A stretch of DNA of 64,000 nucleotides, taken from assembly GCA_036362985.1 (NCBI GenBank), contig JAYGXS010000003.1, positions 41,058,162 through 41,122,161 of the forward strand. Reading direction: 5' to 3'. The position numbers and the translations under genes are program-made. This document shows, piece after piece, positions 12,306 through 22,800 of the stretch (position 1 is its first letter; each line of letters begins with the position of its first letter). Source of the stretch: Ligula intestinalis (taxonomy: Eukaryota; Platyhelminthes; Cestoda; Diphyllobothriidea; Diphyllobothriidae). The notes beneath the pieces are model-generated. The model made no database searches, was not told where the DNA came from, and was given only the letters and a program-made list of their open reading frames with translations.

Positions 12306-13330
12306 ATGGTCCAGATGCTAGTCGCCAAATTTAACCGGCTTGAACTAGAAGTCAAAGCGATGAAAAAGCTTATCCACAGGTCTTTTATTCCGGAGGAAAC
12401 TACATAAAGAGCAATCCGTAGTAGAATGAAGGGTGGTGTGCCTAACATACCCCAGGAAACAAACAAGTATGTGTCTAAGATACCCGTAAAAAGTAATTCA
12501 GTCGCACCTCCCAAAGAACCAAAGAGGCCACCAGATACAACGCAAGAAGGTCGCCTTGTCATGAAAGGGAATCCGTCGGGCTCTTCCAATAAGCAAATAT
12601 CAGATCAAAAGGTAGTCACATCTCAAGTTGAGGAGACCTGCACTCCGGTAGTGTCGAATCCCTCTAGCGGTCCCCGGATAAAGGCCCCGTTGACCGTGCA
12701 CAGAGCGTTACTAGTCCGGATGTCCCAGCAGACATTCCCATTTTGCGAGGCCCATCTAAGGATTCTGAGTTGTCGGAGGATAACCAGAAGCCCACAATCA
12801 ATCAACCATTTGAGGATTCTGAGTGGTCGGAGGATAACCAAAAACCCCCAATCAATAGCAGCGGCCCTGACAAGGGCAACTGCATTATAATACAGGGACT
12901 TCCCGAGTCCTCTACCGAAACACCCAACGAAAGAAGTGAGGCTTAAAAAGGGTTATTCCAAGAGCTCCTAAAGGGCTGTTGCAACCATCTGAGGAGATCT
13001 TTTATCAAAAGATATTTCGTCTTGGAATTCGCCCAAACTCAACTCAGCAGACTAGACCACGACTTCTTAAGATCGTCCTAACCAGTGACACAGAAGCAAA
13101 ACTTCTACTGTCCAGGCGTTTTCGACTGAAGTACTCCAGAAACGGTGTGTTTTTTCAGCCGGATTACTCTCCTGCTGACAGGATGAAACGCCGCATGCTA
13201 TTTCTAGAATTGAGGGACCGCAGAATAAAAGGAGAACCGAATCTCGTGATCTTCAAGGACCAGATAGTCGAAAGAAATTCTGCTCCCGCATGGACCAAAC
13301 CGATTCGCACGACCGCACAGCTACTCCAGT
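12306..13330 (+). pseudogene. LINE ORF1: coiled coil, tandem repeat, RRM-like domain
   Basis: A probable start at 12306 opens a coiled-coil-like segment (LVAKFNRLELEVKAMKKL) that reaches an in-frame TAA, then reading resumes at 12426. A linker rich in Pro, Ser and Lys follows, then two copies of an 18-residue unit (SEDNQKP core) at 12743-12860 in a shifted frame. After that come IIIQGLPES at about 12886 and a second frame from 12979 with RLGIRP, RPRLLKIVL and VFFQPDY. This order fits ORF1p of CR1/L2-like LINEs, an RNA-binding chaperone. Stops and shifts show decay. Confidence 0.7.
12761..12860 (+). repeat. 54-bp tandem repeat inside LINE ORF1
   Basis: The string GATTCTGAG at 12761 recurs at 12815, so the period is 54 bases or 18 codons and the repeat keeps frame. 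The two units differ at a few positions. They encode an acidic unit around SEDNQKP. The duplication extends a linker between the coiled coil and the RNA-binding part. Confidence 0.85.
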
Positions 13331-13362
13331 AGCCTGCGTCGGGGTTACAAATAGACCACGCA

Positions 13363-14335
13363 AGAATTCAAAACTGAAATTTATGTATACTAATGCGCAA
13401 AGCTTACTTTCAGAAATGGATGAACTAAGGATCAGCGTATCCGACCTCCTTCCTGATGTTATTTCGATAACAGAAACATGGTTGTTGGACCAAGTTGACA
13501 ATCGCAGGCTTGGGAATCCTGGCTTTCAACTGTTCCGGAAAGACAGAGACAACCGAAGAGGTGGAGGCGTAGCAACCTTCGTGAAAAACTGTTTGTATGT
13601 TTCCGAAAAAACGGCGAATCTGTCTTGTGCAGAAGCGGTAGGTTGACTGTAAAAGCAACGGGTTCCCAAAGCCTTGATATCTTAACTGTCAACCGACTAC
13701 CAAGGAACGATTCTGAGGTGGATACCCTATTGGTGGATGAACTTAAAGCCCTTTCTACGCGATCAAATACCCTTATTGTTGGGAACTTCAACGCTCCTAC
13801 CATCAACTAGAGCTCCTCCTCAGCTGACTGCCCTGAATCAGCATTCTACCACCAGCTCCTGAATTTAATTCAATCCCTGCTTCTCACCCGGCACGTCACA
13901 TTTCCCACACGAATTCGTGAGGGCCAGCGGATGAACTGCCTCAACCTAGTGCTCACTAAGTCGCTCGACAATATTGGCATTGTTAATTGCCTACCCCCAC
14001 TAGGTCAGAGTGACCATGTTGTTCTCATGTGGAAATACAGTTTACTTTCTTTGCCTGCCCAACCACAAGACCTCCGACCTAATATTTGGTGTGGCGATTT
14101 CGATCAAATGAAACATGATCTCTGTTTCATAGACTGGGCATCCACACTCTCCGACAACGTTGAAGAAGCTTGGGAACAGTTAAAAGAGAGAGTCCATAAC
14201 CTCATCTCTAGCCACTGCCCTATCACTCGCCGAAAACTTACGAACAGGCCTCGCTGGCTGAATCCATCTTTAAAAACTGAAGTTAACAAGAAGAGAAAAC
14301 TGTGGAAAAAGTACCGAATTGATAGGTCACCTTAA
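13363..14335 (+). pseudogene. LINE ORF2 endonuclease domain
   Basis: Order of motifs: FMYTNAQSLLSEMDEL (about 13380), DVISITETWL with the catalytic Glu (about 13457), DRDNRRGGGVATFVK (about 13542), then after a shift LIVGNFNAP (about 13771, the GDFN block with Asp replaced by Asn), and LNLVLT plus PLGQSDHVVLMWK with the SDH catalytic pair (13940-14035). A linker with PRWLNPSLKTEVNKKRKLWKKY leads to the RT. The Asp-to-Asn change, stops at about 13645 and 13808, and several frame changes show the enzyme is inactive. Confidence 0.85.
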
Positions 14336-14513
14336 TCTCTTAATAGGTAAAAAATGCAGAGGAACCGGGTCAAACGTCTCATTGTCACAGCTCGACAGCA
14401 GTTCGAAGAAGATCTGTTAAACCGAGCCATGGTTAAACCCAAAGTCCTGTACGGTTATATAATACAAAGCACGCGGAACAAGGATCCTTTCCCCCTACTG
14501 TGAACTGCCGAAG

Positions 14514-15640
14514 GTGTCCAAATCTCAGAGGACAAGGATAAAGCTGACCATCTCTCTCAGTTCTTCCGGTCCGTCGAGACGACTGAACCTGGTTTTCTAT
14601 CCCACACTTATGAAGACGATTTTTATCCCATCGATGGATACAGTCCTCCTTATCGAAGATGTAATTAGGAATGAGCTTCTTAATTTGAAAGAATCGACCC
14701 TTCCAGGCCCCGATGCAATCCCGGCCAAGCTGTTGAAGGAGCTGGCTTTTGAAATGGCCAAGCCACTAGCCCAAATCTTCCAGGCGTCAGTTGTTAGGGG
14801 CTGCCTACCATCTGATTGGAAGACAGCGAGATCATCCCACTTTTCAAGAGTGGAAGCCGAGCGTCTGCAAATAATTACAGGCCGGTGAGCCTTAGCTCCA
14901 TTTGTTACAAAACCATGGAAAAAATCATCAAGAAGGCGTTGATGAAATTCCTCGAGCAGAATCACCTCCTTTCCGATGCCCAACACGGTTTTCGCAGTAG
15001 TAGGTCCTGTCTTACCAATCTGCTATTCTCACTTGATAGCTGGACCAAAGCACGTGACGAGGGCAAACGGTGCATGCGATCTACATTGACTTCAAAAAAG
15101 CGTTCAATACCGTCCCTCATCAACGCCTGCTGCTTAAGCTGCGCAGTGCAGGCGTTCGCGGGAACCTCTTCCTATGGATCCAAAACTTTTTGTCAGGACG
15201 GTCACAAAGAGTGCGTCACCAGCAGTCCTCGGGTTCACCTGTGGTGAGTGCGTCCCACAGGGCTCAGTTTTAGGTCCCGTATTGTTCCTCGTTTTCATCA
15301 AAGACTGTATCAGGGATCGAGACTGTGAAATCACCTTGTTCGCCGATGACATCAAATTATGGAAAGTCGTCCAAAATGCGGCAGACGAAAACCATCTGCA
15401 AGCCAACTTGAACAGATTGGAGGACTGTTCAAAGCTTTGGCTAATGCCTTTCAATGTTAGTAAATGTAACTTTCTTCAAATCGGCAGTTGTAGAGCATCC
15501 TGCATGAAAGTCTATTCTTTAAATGGTTCACCGCTGCAATAAGTTGAGAGTCAGAAGGACCTAGGTGTTTGGATAACTTCTTCACTCAAACCAACGCTGA
15601 ACTGTACGAAGGTGGCGAAGTCGGCCAGATCTATGTTATA
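14514..15640 (+). pseudogene. LINE ORF2 reverse transcriptase domain
   Basis: RT blocks appear in order over three frames: LPGPDAIPAKLLKEL (14700), DWKTA then FKSGSRASANNYRPVSL (14815-14895), AQHGFRSSRSC (14980), IYIDFKKAFNTVPH (15080, first catalytic Asp), PQGSVLGPVLFLVF (15260) and FADDIKLW with the catalytic pair at 15339-15362, then a thumb-like tail with QKDLGVWI (15551). It copies element RNA at the nicked target. Frameshifts near 14820, 15070 and 15250 and a stop at 15541 inactivate it. Confidence 0.9.
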
Positions 15641-15655
15641 GCTGATTAGATGAGC

Positions 15656-16794
15656 CTTGATGGGGTTTGAAAAAGACAGCTTTTCCAAAATCTTTTGAAG
15701 CTTCATTCGGCCGCCCTATCAGGCCGGGCGTCGGTGTGCACCACTATCGCCGTGTAAGTTACTTCCCCCAGTTTGGACTTGACAGCCTTTCAAATTCTAT
15801 TACCCCTCAACTCCCCTCCCCCTCCTGTGTGCAATAGTCATTAAGTCCGTTTCACTGGTAGCTACCAACTTGTGTTTAAAACCTACCAATTCTGTCTTTT
15901 ATCTTCACTCGCTAATTTATAAATCTCTTTTCCTAGTGTTTTGTTTTAGAACGCTAAAAACACATGTTAATTTTGCACCGCACGACTCATTCGTCTCTTC
16001 TCATTACACGGGAATAATAAATCTCTTTGACTATTCTTATCTGTTCTTAATCCGACTCATGCAACTTACGTAATTGTTTACCATACTGGTATCCGAGCTA
16101 CTAGCTAAAAATCCGAACACGTGTTTCACCGTTATTCTATCACCAAGTCGCACATTCGCGAGGGGTTCGGCTCGTCGGTGGTTCCCCTAGCATTCCCTGT
16201 GTGCTTTCTGGTATATATTCCAGTTTGGGCCGAAATCCATCATGCATTGCAGTAAAACAGAGTAATATTACTACGCTACTTAAATAATTATTTGTCATAT
16301 TGACAATATAATTTCCGTATGTTCCACAGGCGGGATGAGCGTGGGGTGCTAGTGGCTAAAGTGCTGGACTGATCACCGCCTTTTCACCTCCAACATGAAA
16401 ATCCAATTGCAACCGCATAGGTGACTGCAAGGTAAGCTAACTCCAGATAACTTTATAACTTTATTACTCGATATGACTGAACGCCGATTAAAGGTGGGTG
16501 GCTGCATGCACTTTGACCCAAAACGACTGTAAGCCCTAGTTCACATGTCAACGTCGAGACCCAGGAAATGATTTAGTGTAATACCATGCAGATTACGGCA
16601 CTGGTAGCCTTCGGTTACGCACGCCGATAGCACCAGGACTGACTTGATGACAATGACGAAGAAATGCACAATATTTTCTTAAAGACCACAAAAAAGTCGC
16701 AGACTTCCGATTTCGATACATAAAACCTGCGTCATGTCAAATATGATGATGTCATGGGCATATTCCAACCCATTTCGACCGCCGGTTTCGACGT
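15656..16794. other. unassigned; weak tRNA-like trace
   Basis: No supported gene. Around 16340-16370 the text GGTGCTAGTGGCTAAAG followed by TGCTGGACT resembles the 5' half of a tRNA (A box, anticodon-arm start), but no matching 3' half or B box follows. It could be a SINE remnant. Confidence 0.3.
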
Positions 16795-16837
16795 TGTCCA
16801 CCGCGTGCTTCAGCAAGCTGAAGGCAAGCGCGGTGAC

Positions 16838-16915
16838 TAACATGTGAAGTCATTGAGAAGTAGAAGATGACTCGATCGCTAAGACAATGTATTTATTCGC
16901 CTGACGTTTCGAAAT
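16838..16915 (-). repeat. inverted PLE terminal segment (5' side)
   Basis: Its reverse complement matches the 3' terminal region from 18464: GGATTTCGAAACGTCAGGCG, then AATAAA, GCGATCGA and TCTTCTACTTC. Near the end both also share GTGAAGTCATT. By eye the match is about 85% over about 75 bases. Confidence 0.8.
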
Positions 16916-16931
16916 CCTATCGTATCACTGA

Positions 16932-18240
16932 AAGGCACTCCAACGTACGGACTGGCTAAATGGCTGTTTCGGCGTCGCCAATTCCTGACCTCTGATGCAG
17001 AGACCACGGTCCGCTCATCAACACAATTCTTGGAGATACTTAAAGGGGTAAGCCTCCTGCCAAGTGATATCAAGCTTTCCTTCGATGTCACGTCCCTTTT
17101 TACTTCTACCCCTCATGATCTGGCAGTCGAGACCGTCGACCTACTCCTACGAAGCAAATACGATGAGACGGAGAATCGCCTTGGACGTGCCCAAATCCTA
17201 CAGCTCCTGAAGTTCTGTCTAAGGACATACTTCACCTTTGACGGAACAATATATGAGCAGGTGAAGGGGCACCAATGGGTTCACCAATTTCGGGACTCAT
17301 AGCCGAAGCGGTCCTGCAGCAGCTGGAGTCGCTGATTTTCCAACACCACAGACCGAAATTCTAGGCTCGGTTTGTGGATGACACCTACGTCGTCATCGAA
17401 CGGGATCAGGTGCTCACGTTCAAGGAAGGTCTCAACAGCGTCTTCCCGGACATCCAATTTACGATGGAGGAAGAAGAGAACAACCAACTGGCCTTCCTTG
17501 ATGTACTTGTCTGTCGCAAAGATTGCGGTGGCCTAATGACTGAAGTATTCAGGAAAGCGGCAAACACGATGCAAGTACTGAACTACAACAGCAACCACCC
17601 AATCAGTCACAAATGCAGTTGCGTAAGGACGCTCTATCGGCGTATTGAGACGCACTGCAGTGAACCAGAAGATAAAGTTGCCGAGGTACAATACCTTCGA
17701 CGGGTTTTCAGAGAAAATGGCTTCCCACGCAACATCGTAAACCAGTACTTGCGCAAACGAGATGGCCAACAAAGTCACACCGAACCCAAAATTTGGCGAG
17801 TGATCCCGTATGTCAAAAAAGTCTCGGAGGCTGTCGGCTGCCTTCTCGCACCACTTGGAGTTGGAGTCGCACACAGGCCGGAAGCAACCATAAGGCTTCA
17901 GATCATGAAACCTAAAGACCCACTGCCACGGTAAGAAACATCTGGAGTCGCCTACCAATTCTGGTGCAGTTGCGGGCAAAGCAACTATGTCGGAGAAATG
18001 GGCAGGCTTTTCAAGACGCGAATTGCCGAAGACGCGGCTGCAGTGCGGGGAACTGATGCCAATTCTCAAGTTGAGGCTCATTCGATGAGACCCAGCCATA
18101 CATTCAAATTTGATGAAGCCAAAATTCTCGCAAGAGGTGACAACTGAGTGTGCCGAGAATTACTTGAGTTATGGCTCATGAGCCCCCAATCCATCAACAA
18201 GTGCAACGATTTGCCCAATCCATATTCGGTGCTGGAACTC
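16932..18240 (+). pseudogene. PLE reverse transcriptase and GIY-YIG nuclease
   Basis: RT motifs: GTPTYGLAKWLFRRRQFL (16932), LSFDVTSLFTSTPHD (17073, first catalytic Asp), GTIYEQVKG and a GSPISGLIAEAVLQQLE block (17241-17325, after a one-base shift), and FVDDTYVV at 17371-17394. A TAG at 17362 precedes it. The thumb contains AFLDVLVCR (17500). After a stop near 17932 the GIY-YIG part begins FWCSCGQSNYVGEMGRLFKTRIAED (17962-18035), with the Tyr-Val-Gly and Arg of the fold, and ends PNPYSVLELN (18217). PLEs use this fused nuclease for target cutting. Confidence 0.9.
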
Positions 18241-18440
18241 AATTTGGCAGGGCAAATCGCCGCTTGGGGAAGAGATAGGCCACTACGTCATCTAATTCTA
18301 ACACTGCAAGGCCAGCTGTTCATTGCTGACACAACGAATCAGCGGACAGTCAAGACATTTATGGATTTTTTCTTCACGTTTAAATTTTACGGTAGAACCT
18401 TGTGCACACACAAGCTGTTTATGCTACCGTTCTGTAAGTA

Positions 18441-18485
18441 TGTTTCTGATGATAAATCCGCGACGGATTTCGAAACGTCAGGCGA
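18441..18485 (+). ncRNA. hammerhead-ribozyme-like motif in PLE terminus
   Basis: The conserved CTGATGA is at 18446-18452. Then comes a 7-bp stem II (18454-18460 with 18464-18470, loop CGA), then CGAAAC at 18471-18476 and GTC at 18477-18479, after which cleavage is expected. Stem III would be only the self-complementary ACGT, so it would need a dimer. Stem I could form from TGTTT (18441-18445) with AGGCG (18480-18484), mostly GU pairs. The first stem II position is a T-C mismatch. PLEs are known to carry such minimal hammerheads. Activity is untested. Confidence 0.7.
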
Positions 18486-18583
18486 ATAAACATATTGTCC
18501 CAGCGATCGACTCGTCTTCTACTTCCCAATTACTTCCCGGGACTCGCATGTTCGCTTGTATTAGCAATGTGAAGTCATTTTAA

Positions 18584-18900
18584 GTGGTAGTAGACTCGCG
18601 TTGCATCTACCACACTCTCTCTTCCCTCACTCACCCGATCGTGGTTTCAAGAAAAAGTCAAGAAGACAGAGGGTGGGATCGGGCGACCACAGTTGCCAAA
18701 CCTGGCTCAGCTCCCACTAATTGGGAGTTTTACAAAGGCCGTGGGTTGTTGGTGCCCAAGTCTGCTCCTATGCGCGCCACCACGCCCCCCTCATTTGTTA
18801 TGTGAGCTCTACTCGAATAACGCTTGCCGTGACCTGGTTTGGCTTCTGTGTTTGTCCAGCACATATACCTCGCGGCCCGTTCGGGGGATATTTTGCAGTC
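18584..18900 (+). repeat. PLE-associated repeat family, copy 1
   Basis: It starts with GTAGTAGACTCGCGTTGCATC and runs through GGTGGGATCG, GCGCGCCACCACG, AATAACGCTTGCCGTG and CGCGGCCCGTT. The same landmarks in the same order occur at 41160-41450, and in inverted orientation at 42500-42715. It follows directly after the PLE terminal segment and may be part of the PLE 3' terminal region or an independent repeat inserted next to it. Confidence 0.65.
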
Positions 18901-19767
18901 CTCAAAGCAAGGCGACTGCATAACTGATAGCCAGGAGACAAAAAATTCACAAATTGACAAGGCAGAGCTCTTGGAATGTTGACCTTCGCAATTATAGAAG
19001 GGCTTCAAACACCCGTCGACGGAAGCTATCAACGGACTCTCTCCAATAGACCTTAATGACTACCTCCATCGTTCCCATTTCCTACTTGAGTTTATTAGAA
19101 CTCTGCGACAGACCTTTCCTTGCTAAGCACCAGAAGTGAATTTACTTCCAGTCAAATTCTACAAGCGTGACGGCCCATTTATCATGGAAAAGCTAACTCT
19201 GAATTTCCTAGCGGCGTGATGCTAGAGACAAGTCCATGAAAACATCCGGTACAGAGAACTCCATGGTAACCACAGAGGTAGCTACCTTTTTACTACTACA
19301 GGAAAAGTCGACTGTGTCTTACTTAACGCCTTAAGGCGCATTTAGAGCAAGAACTTCTTCTGGAAAGACAGTGCGGATTTCAAAAACACAACGAGTACGT
19401 AGGGTTGTGATTGGTTGAATGAAGGCAGAACAAGTTCGAAACAAATTGATTCCATCTAACTGCCTCTTTGTCATACCTACACTCGGACGTTTATTCATAT
19501 ATCTTCGATCAGGAATGGGTGCAGACAGATCTATTATTTTTCCGAAGCAAATAAACTCCGATGGTTGGCAAAGGTCACACCGGCAGCTGTATTTATATCT
19601 TTATCCGAATTCAAATCAGTGGTATGAAATACCTTTCCCTCAGAGACAAGGATACCTTCTGCACACTAGGGCTATCACATGTTTTGATGCGAGTTTTACC
19701 TTTTTGTATTTGCATCGGTAAGTAGTCTAGCAAAAATGAAATACGTTAGGTTAGCCGTACATGAGGA
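18901..19767. other. unassigned
   Basis: No supported gene or repeat recognised. Confidence 0.35.
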
Positions 19768-19773
19768 TTTATT
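19768..19773 (-). promoter_or_regulatory. polyadenylation signal of PPIL6 gene
   Basis: AATAAA on the minus strand, about 107 bases past the TGA at 19880. The distance suits a short 3' UTR. It is the first such hexamer after the stop. Confidence 0.6.
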
Positions 19774-19879
19774 TAAAGGGGTCATATTATTCTACATGGT
19801 ATGTAGGAAAATTTTCAGCCACTAATGTCGCGATTTTGCGCCAACTTTGTTAACTCTTCACGTGCATACTTCAAGTTGT

Positions 19880-22800
19880 TCAGCGAAGCTTGTCGTGAAT
19901 GTCCTTCCCTGCCAACACCTTCACTTCGGCCATTTTGATCTCCTGAACGGGACGTTCATTAACCGTAGGTACGTGCTCCATGGCTTCCAGTGTGTGCCAG
20001 CCCTCCAATACACGCCTGAAATATGGAAACATTTCAGATTGTGTCAAAATTATAATTCTCACAGACAACTGCATAGATAAGTGCGCGCAAATGTTTTCAT
20101 TAATTGCAATGGAAGTTTAAGGATTACAGCCAACAGATCTGTGCGGTGATCGCTAGTTCTTTAAATCCGAATTTGAGCCCATTTTGGATTAGCTTAATTC
20201 AAAATGACGAAATAAGACGAAGGTAGAGGGTGGTTCTGCAGCCTTAAGTACTACACTTGCTGTATTTTTGAATAATATGATATATTTTAGTCATGGCTCT
20301 TGAAGCTGTCAATTGACTGATCAATTCGGTTCGTCTGTGGAATGGGAGTGAGGATGTTCTACCATTATTTGTCAGCTGCTGATCGATTAATGTGAGCTGA
20401 GGGCTTTCACACCGTAACCGTTGTTGAGGTTTGTAATACATTTAACGCTTATATTATCTGTCTTCATAAACGAACCTAGAACGTTATTTGATCAGGCAAG
20501 GAGTTCAATTGAAATATTGGCACTGTAGCAAACCAAAATAGTTTTGTACGCTATGAGGAAGAGGTCATATAATTTTAATAAAATTTAACGATGAATGTGG
20601 AGCATGTTGTATGCTTAATGGGCAAAATTAATAAATTAAGCGATACGATGTATTGTGAATGAAAATTTCATGGTCTTGAAAAATCTCCCTATCCGAAACA
20701 ATTTTAAAACTAAAAATAACCTTACCTCAAATATAGAATTTAAAAAGGGCATAAATCGGTCCCAAATTAATAAAAGAAAGAATAGTTCGGTGCATACATT
20801 CTACACAACATATTTGGATTTATAAGGACATTGAAAATCAATGACAAACATGCACACATCTTGAATATCAATTTTATAGACTACGTTTTGGCAAGCAGGC
20901 AGGCAGAAAGACAGAAGCTTATTTTAAAGCAGGCATTCTGCTATGGTTGAAGTAACTTGGAACTAAGCTGCATGGAAAGCAATATTAAAATCTCACTAAA
21001 GTAACATTTTTCAAACGTAAACATATTTGAAATTTCGGTTGACTTTGTATAAGATTGGAAATATACGGTAGATATGCGATGGATGCCTATATAAGCTCAA
21101 TGCTAACGTCAATTTGGTTTGATAAACAGGCTTCCGATGCACACGCCCACTCGTCCGGGGCATGTAAAGTAGAAACAATAAATTTCTGTTTTCAAGCTAA
21201 GCAGCCATTTCGTTATTTTACTTACTTACTTTCATTAGGTAGCTAGGCTTTTAAAAACTGGACTTCAGTCGGTGATGATTAGCACTGTTCTTCCTATTTG
21301 GCGCTGTATCCTACGGTGTTGTGGATCCAAGCCCGGTGACCTACGAGTGAATGAATTTTAAACGACAGTAGGCCTGTGCTGCATCGACCGCATTCTCTAT
21401 TACTCCCAAATTGGGACTTGTGTAATGACCAATTTAGAGAGACCGGAGGCGAGAGAGGAAACAGGTGTCTGGTGAGGTCGGAGCTGCCCCTAGGTGCATC
21501 CCCATACCTAACCAGTATATGCAATAAAATGACCAATCATATTACGATGGTGTACGGATCTGTCTTGATTGCAGCACAGGTAAATGGGCATTCATCCTCT
21601 GACTTGGGAGCCAAGCATCAAAAGACCACACAGAATATATCGACGACGGCCATTATTCTTTTAAGACAGCTGTACAAAAGCACTCTCTTCCACTGTATAG
21701 AAAGCTTGTACCAAGAGATCTTTACGCACTTTGTAGTGTTAGCCAAGTCAGACATATATCGCAAGTGATAACACGCTAGAAATGACAACAAAATCCTCCA
21801 GATCTCTGTCACTATGACAAGAACGTGGTAATATAGAGCTAGGGGAGAGAGGACCAGCTTGTGATGGAAGATCCGAACCTCTGATTGCTGAAACTAAATG
21901 TGAACTAAGTTTAGATGAAAAGCAAAATATTTTTTGTCTCTCCCCCTATATGTGGATCAATATCATCTAATCTCAAAAATAATAATCTTTTTCAAAATTT
22001 TCCCGAACACCAGACAGAGTTTGCTTTTTTCTCTTCACGCGTTATTTTGGTGTCGAGATAAGTTTAAACATATACCGCTACTTCAACCACATTAGAAAAG
22101 ACTAGTCAATACTCTCGATTGTATTCTACATGGCACGAGCAGTGGTGCGAGCTGTCCTCGATGACTAACTGGTTAGCAGTTCAAATCTCGGCGAGTATCA
22201 CTGAAATATCACTGACTAATGACGAAATGGTTACTTAAACTCGTCAGCGTTTGAGAAAATTAGGAAAATTTAATAACATAGAACGAGGCTCTGATGAACA
22301 CTGGAAAGCGTTCGTGTTTTCACACTTGGTGCTAAACGGTAATAAAAAATAGCTCTTCCTGTTGTTTCGATTTTTTCCAAATTAATACGTCCATTTCCTG
22401 TCTGCTCTCTTACTCAGTTTTACGTTAAAATAACATTGGTTTTGCCTGAAAACTGATCTGCCCATTTAAGCTTTAAGGTTTCAAGGCTTGACTCAGAAGC
22501 TATCGATTAACTTTAACAATGATAAAGTGAAGTGAGTATGAAAATTTGCTAAATGCGAGGAAACTGCACTAAATTATTATTTTATATCAACATGAAAGTC
22601 ACAACAACGCTTAAATTATGAGCCATTGTGAATATTTTTGGTAGCGAAAATTGAATTCTTCGAGATAGAATTTATTCATTGGTATGGAAATTGCATTTTT
22701 CAGTCGTGCACTTTGTTTTGCTTGCGTTTCTCGACATACCCAATCAAATTAAACATACAGGCAAAGTAGAGGCATTTTATGCTGTCCTATTGCTTACCCG

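Larger units (their letters stand above)
12306..15655 (+). mobile_element. CR1/Jockey-type LINE, copy 2, nearly full length
   Basis: It contains ORF1 (12306-13330), an endonuclease (about 13363-14335) and a reverse transcriptase (about 14514-15640) in the expected order. Every domain is recognisable but spread over shifted frames with internal stops, so the copy is dead. It is the same family as the fragment at 0.5-3.3 kb. No poly(A) tail or target-site duplication could be fixed at the 3' end, which fades near 15655. Confidence 0.85.
16838..18583 (+). mobile_element. Penelope-like element, 5'-truncated
   Basis: It carries a PLE reverse transcriptase joined to a C-terminal GIY-YIG endonuclease. 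A terminal segment occurs at the 3' end (about 18464-18580, plus) and again inverted at the 5' end (about 16838-16915, minus). Coding starts abruptly at about 16932, already inside the RT, so most of the 5' coding part is lost. Inverted partial terminal repeats at a truncated 5' end are a known feature of PLE insertions. Stops and a frameshift make it inactive. Confidence 0.85.

Noticed and set aside
12161..12589. A 142-codon minus-strand frame
   Set aside because: It lies antisense to the LINE ORF1 and has no motif of its own.
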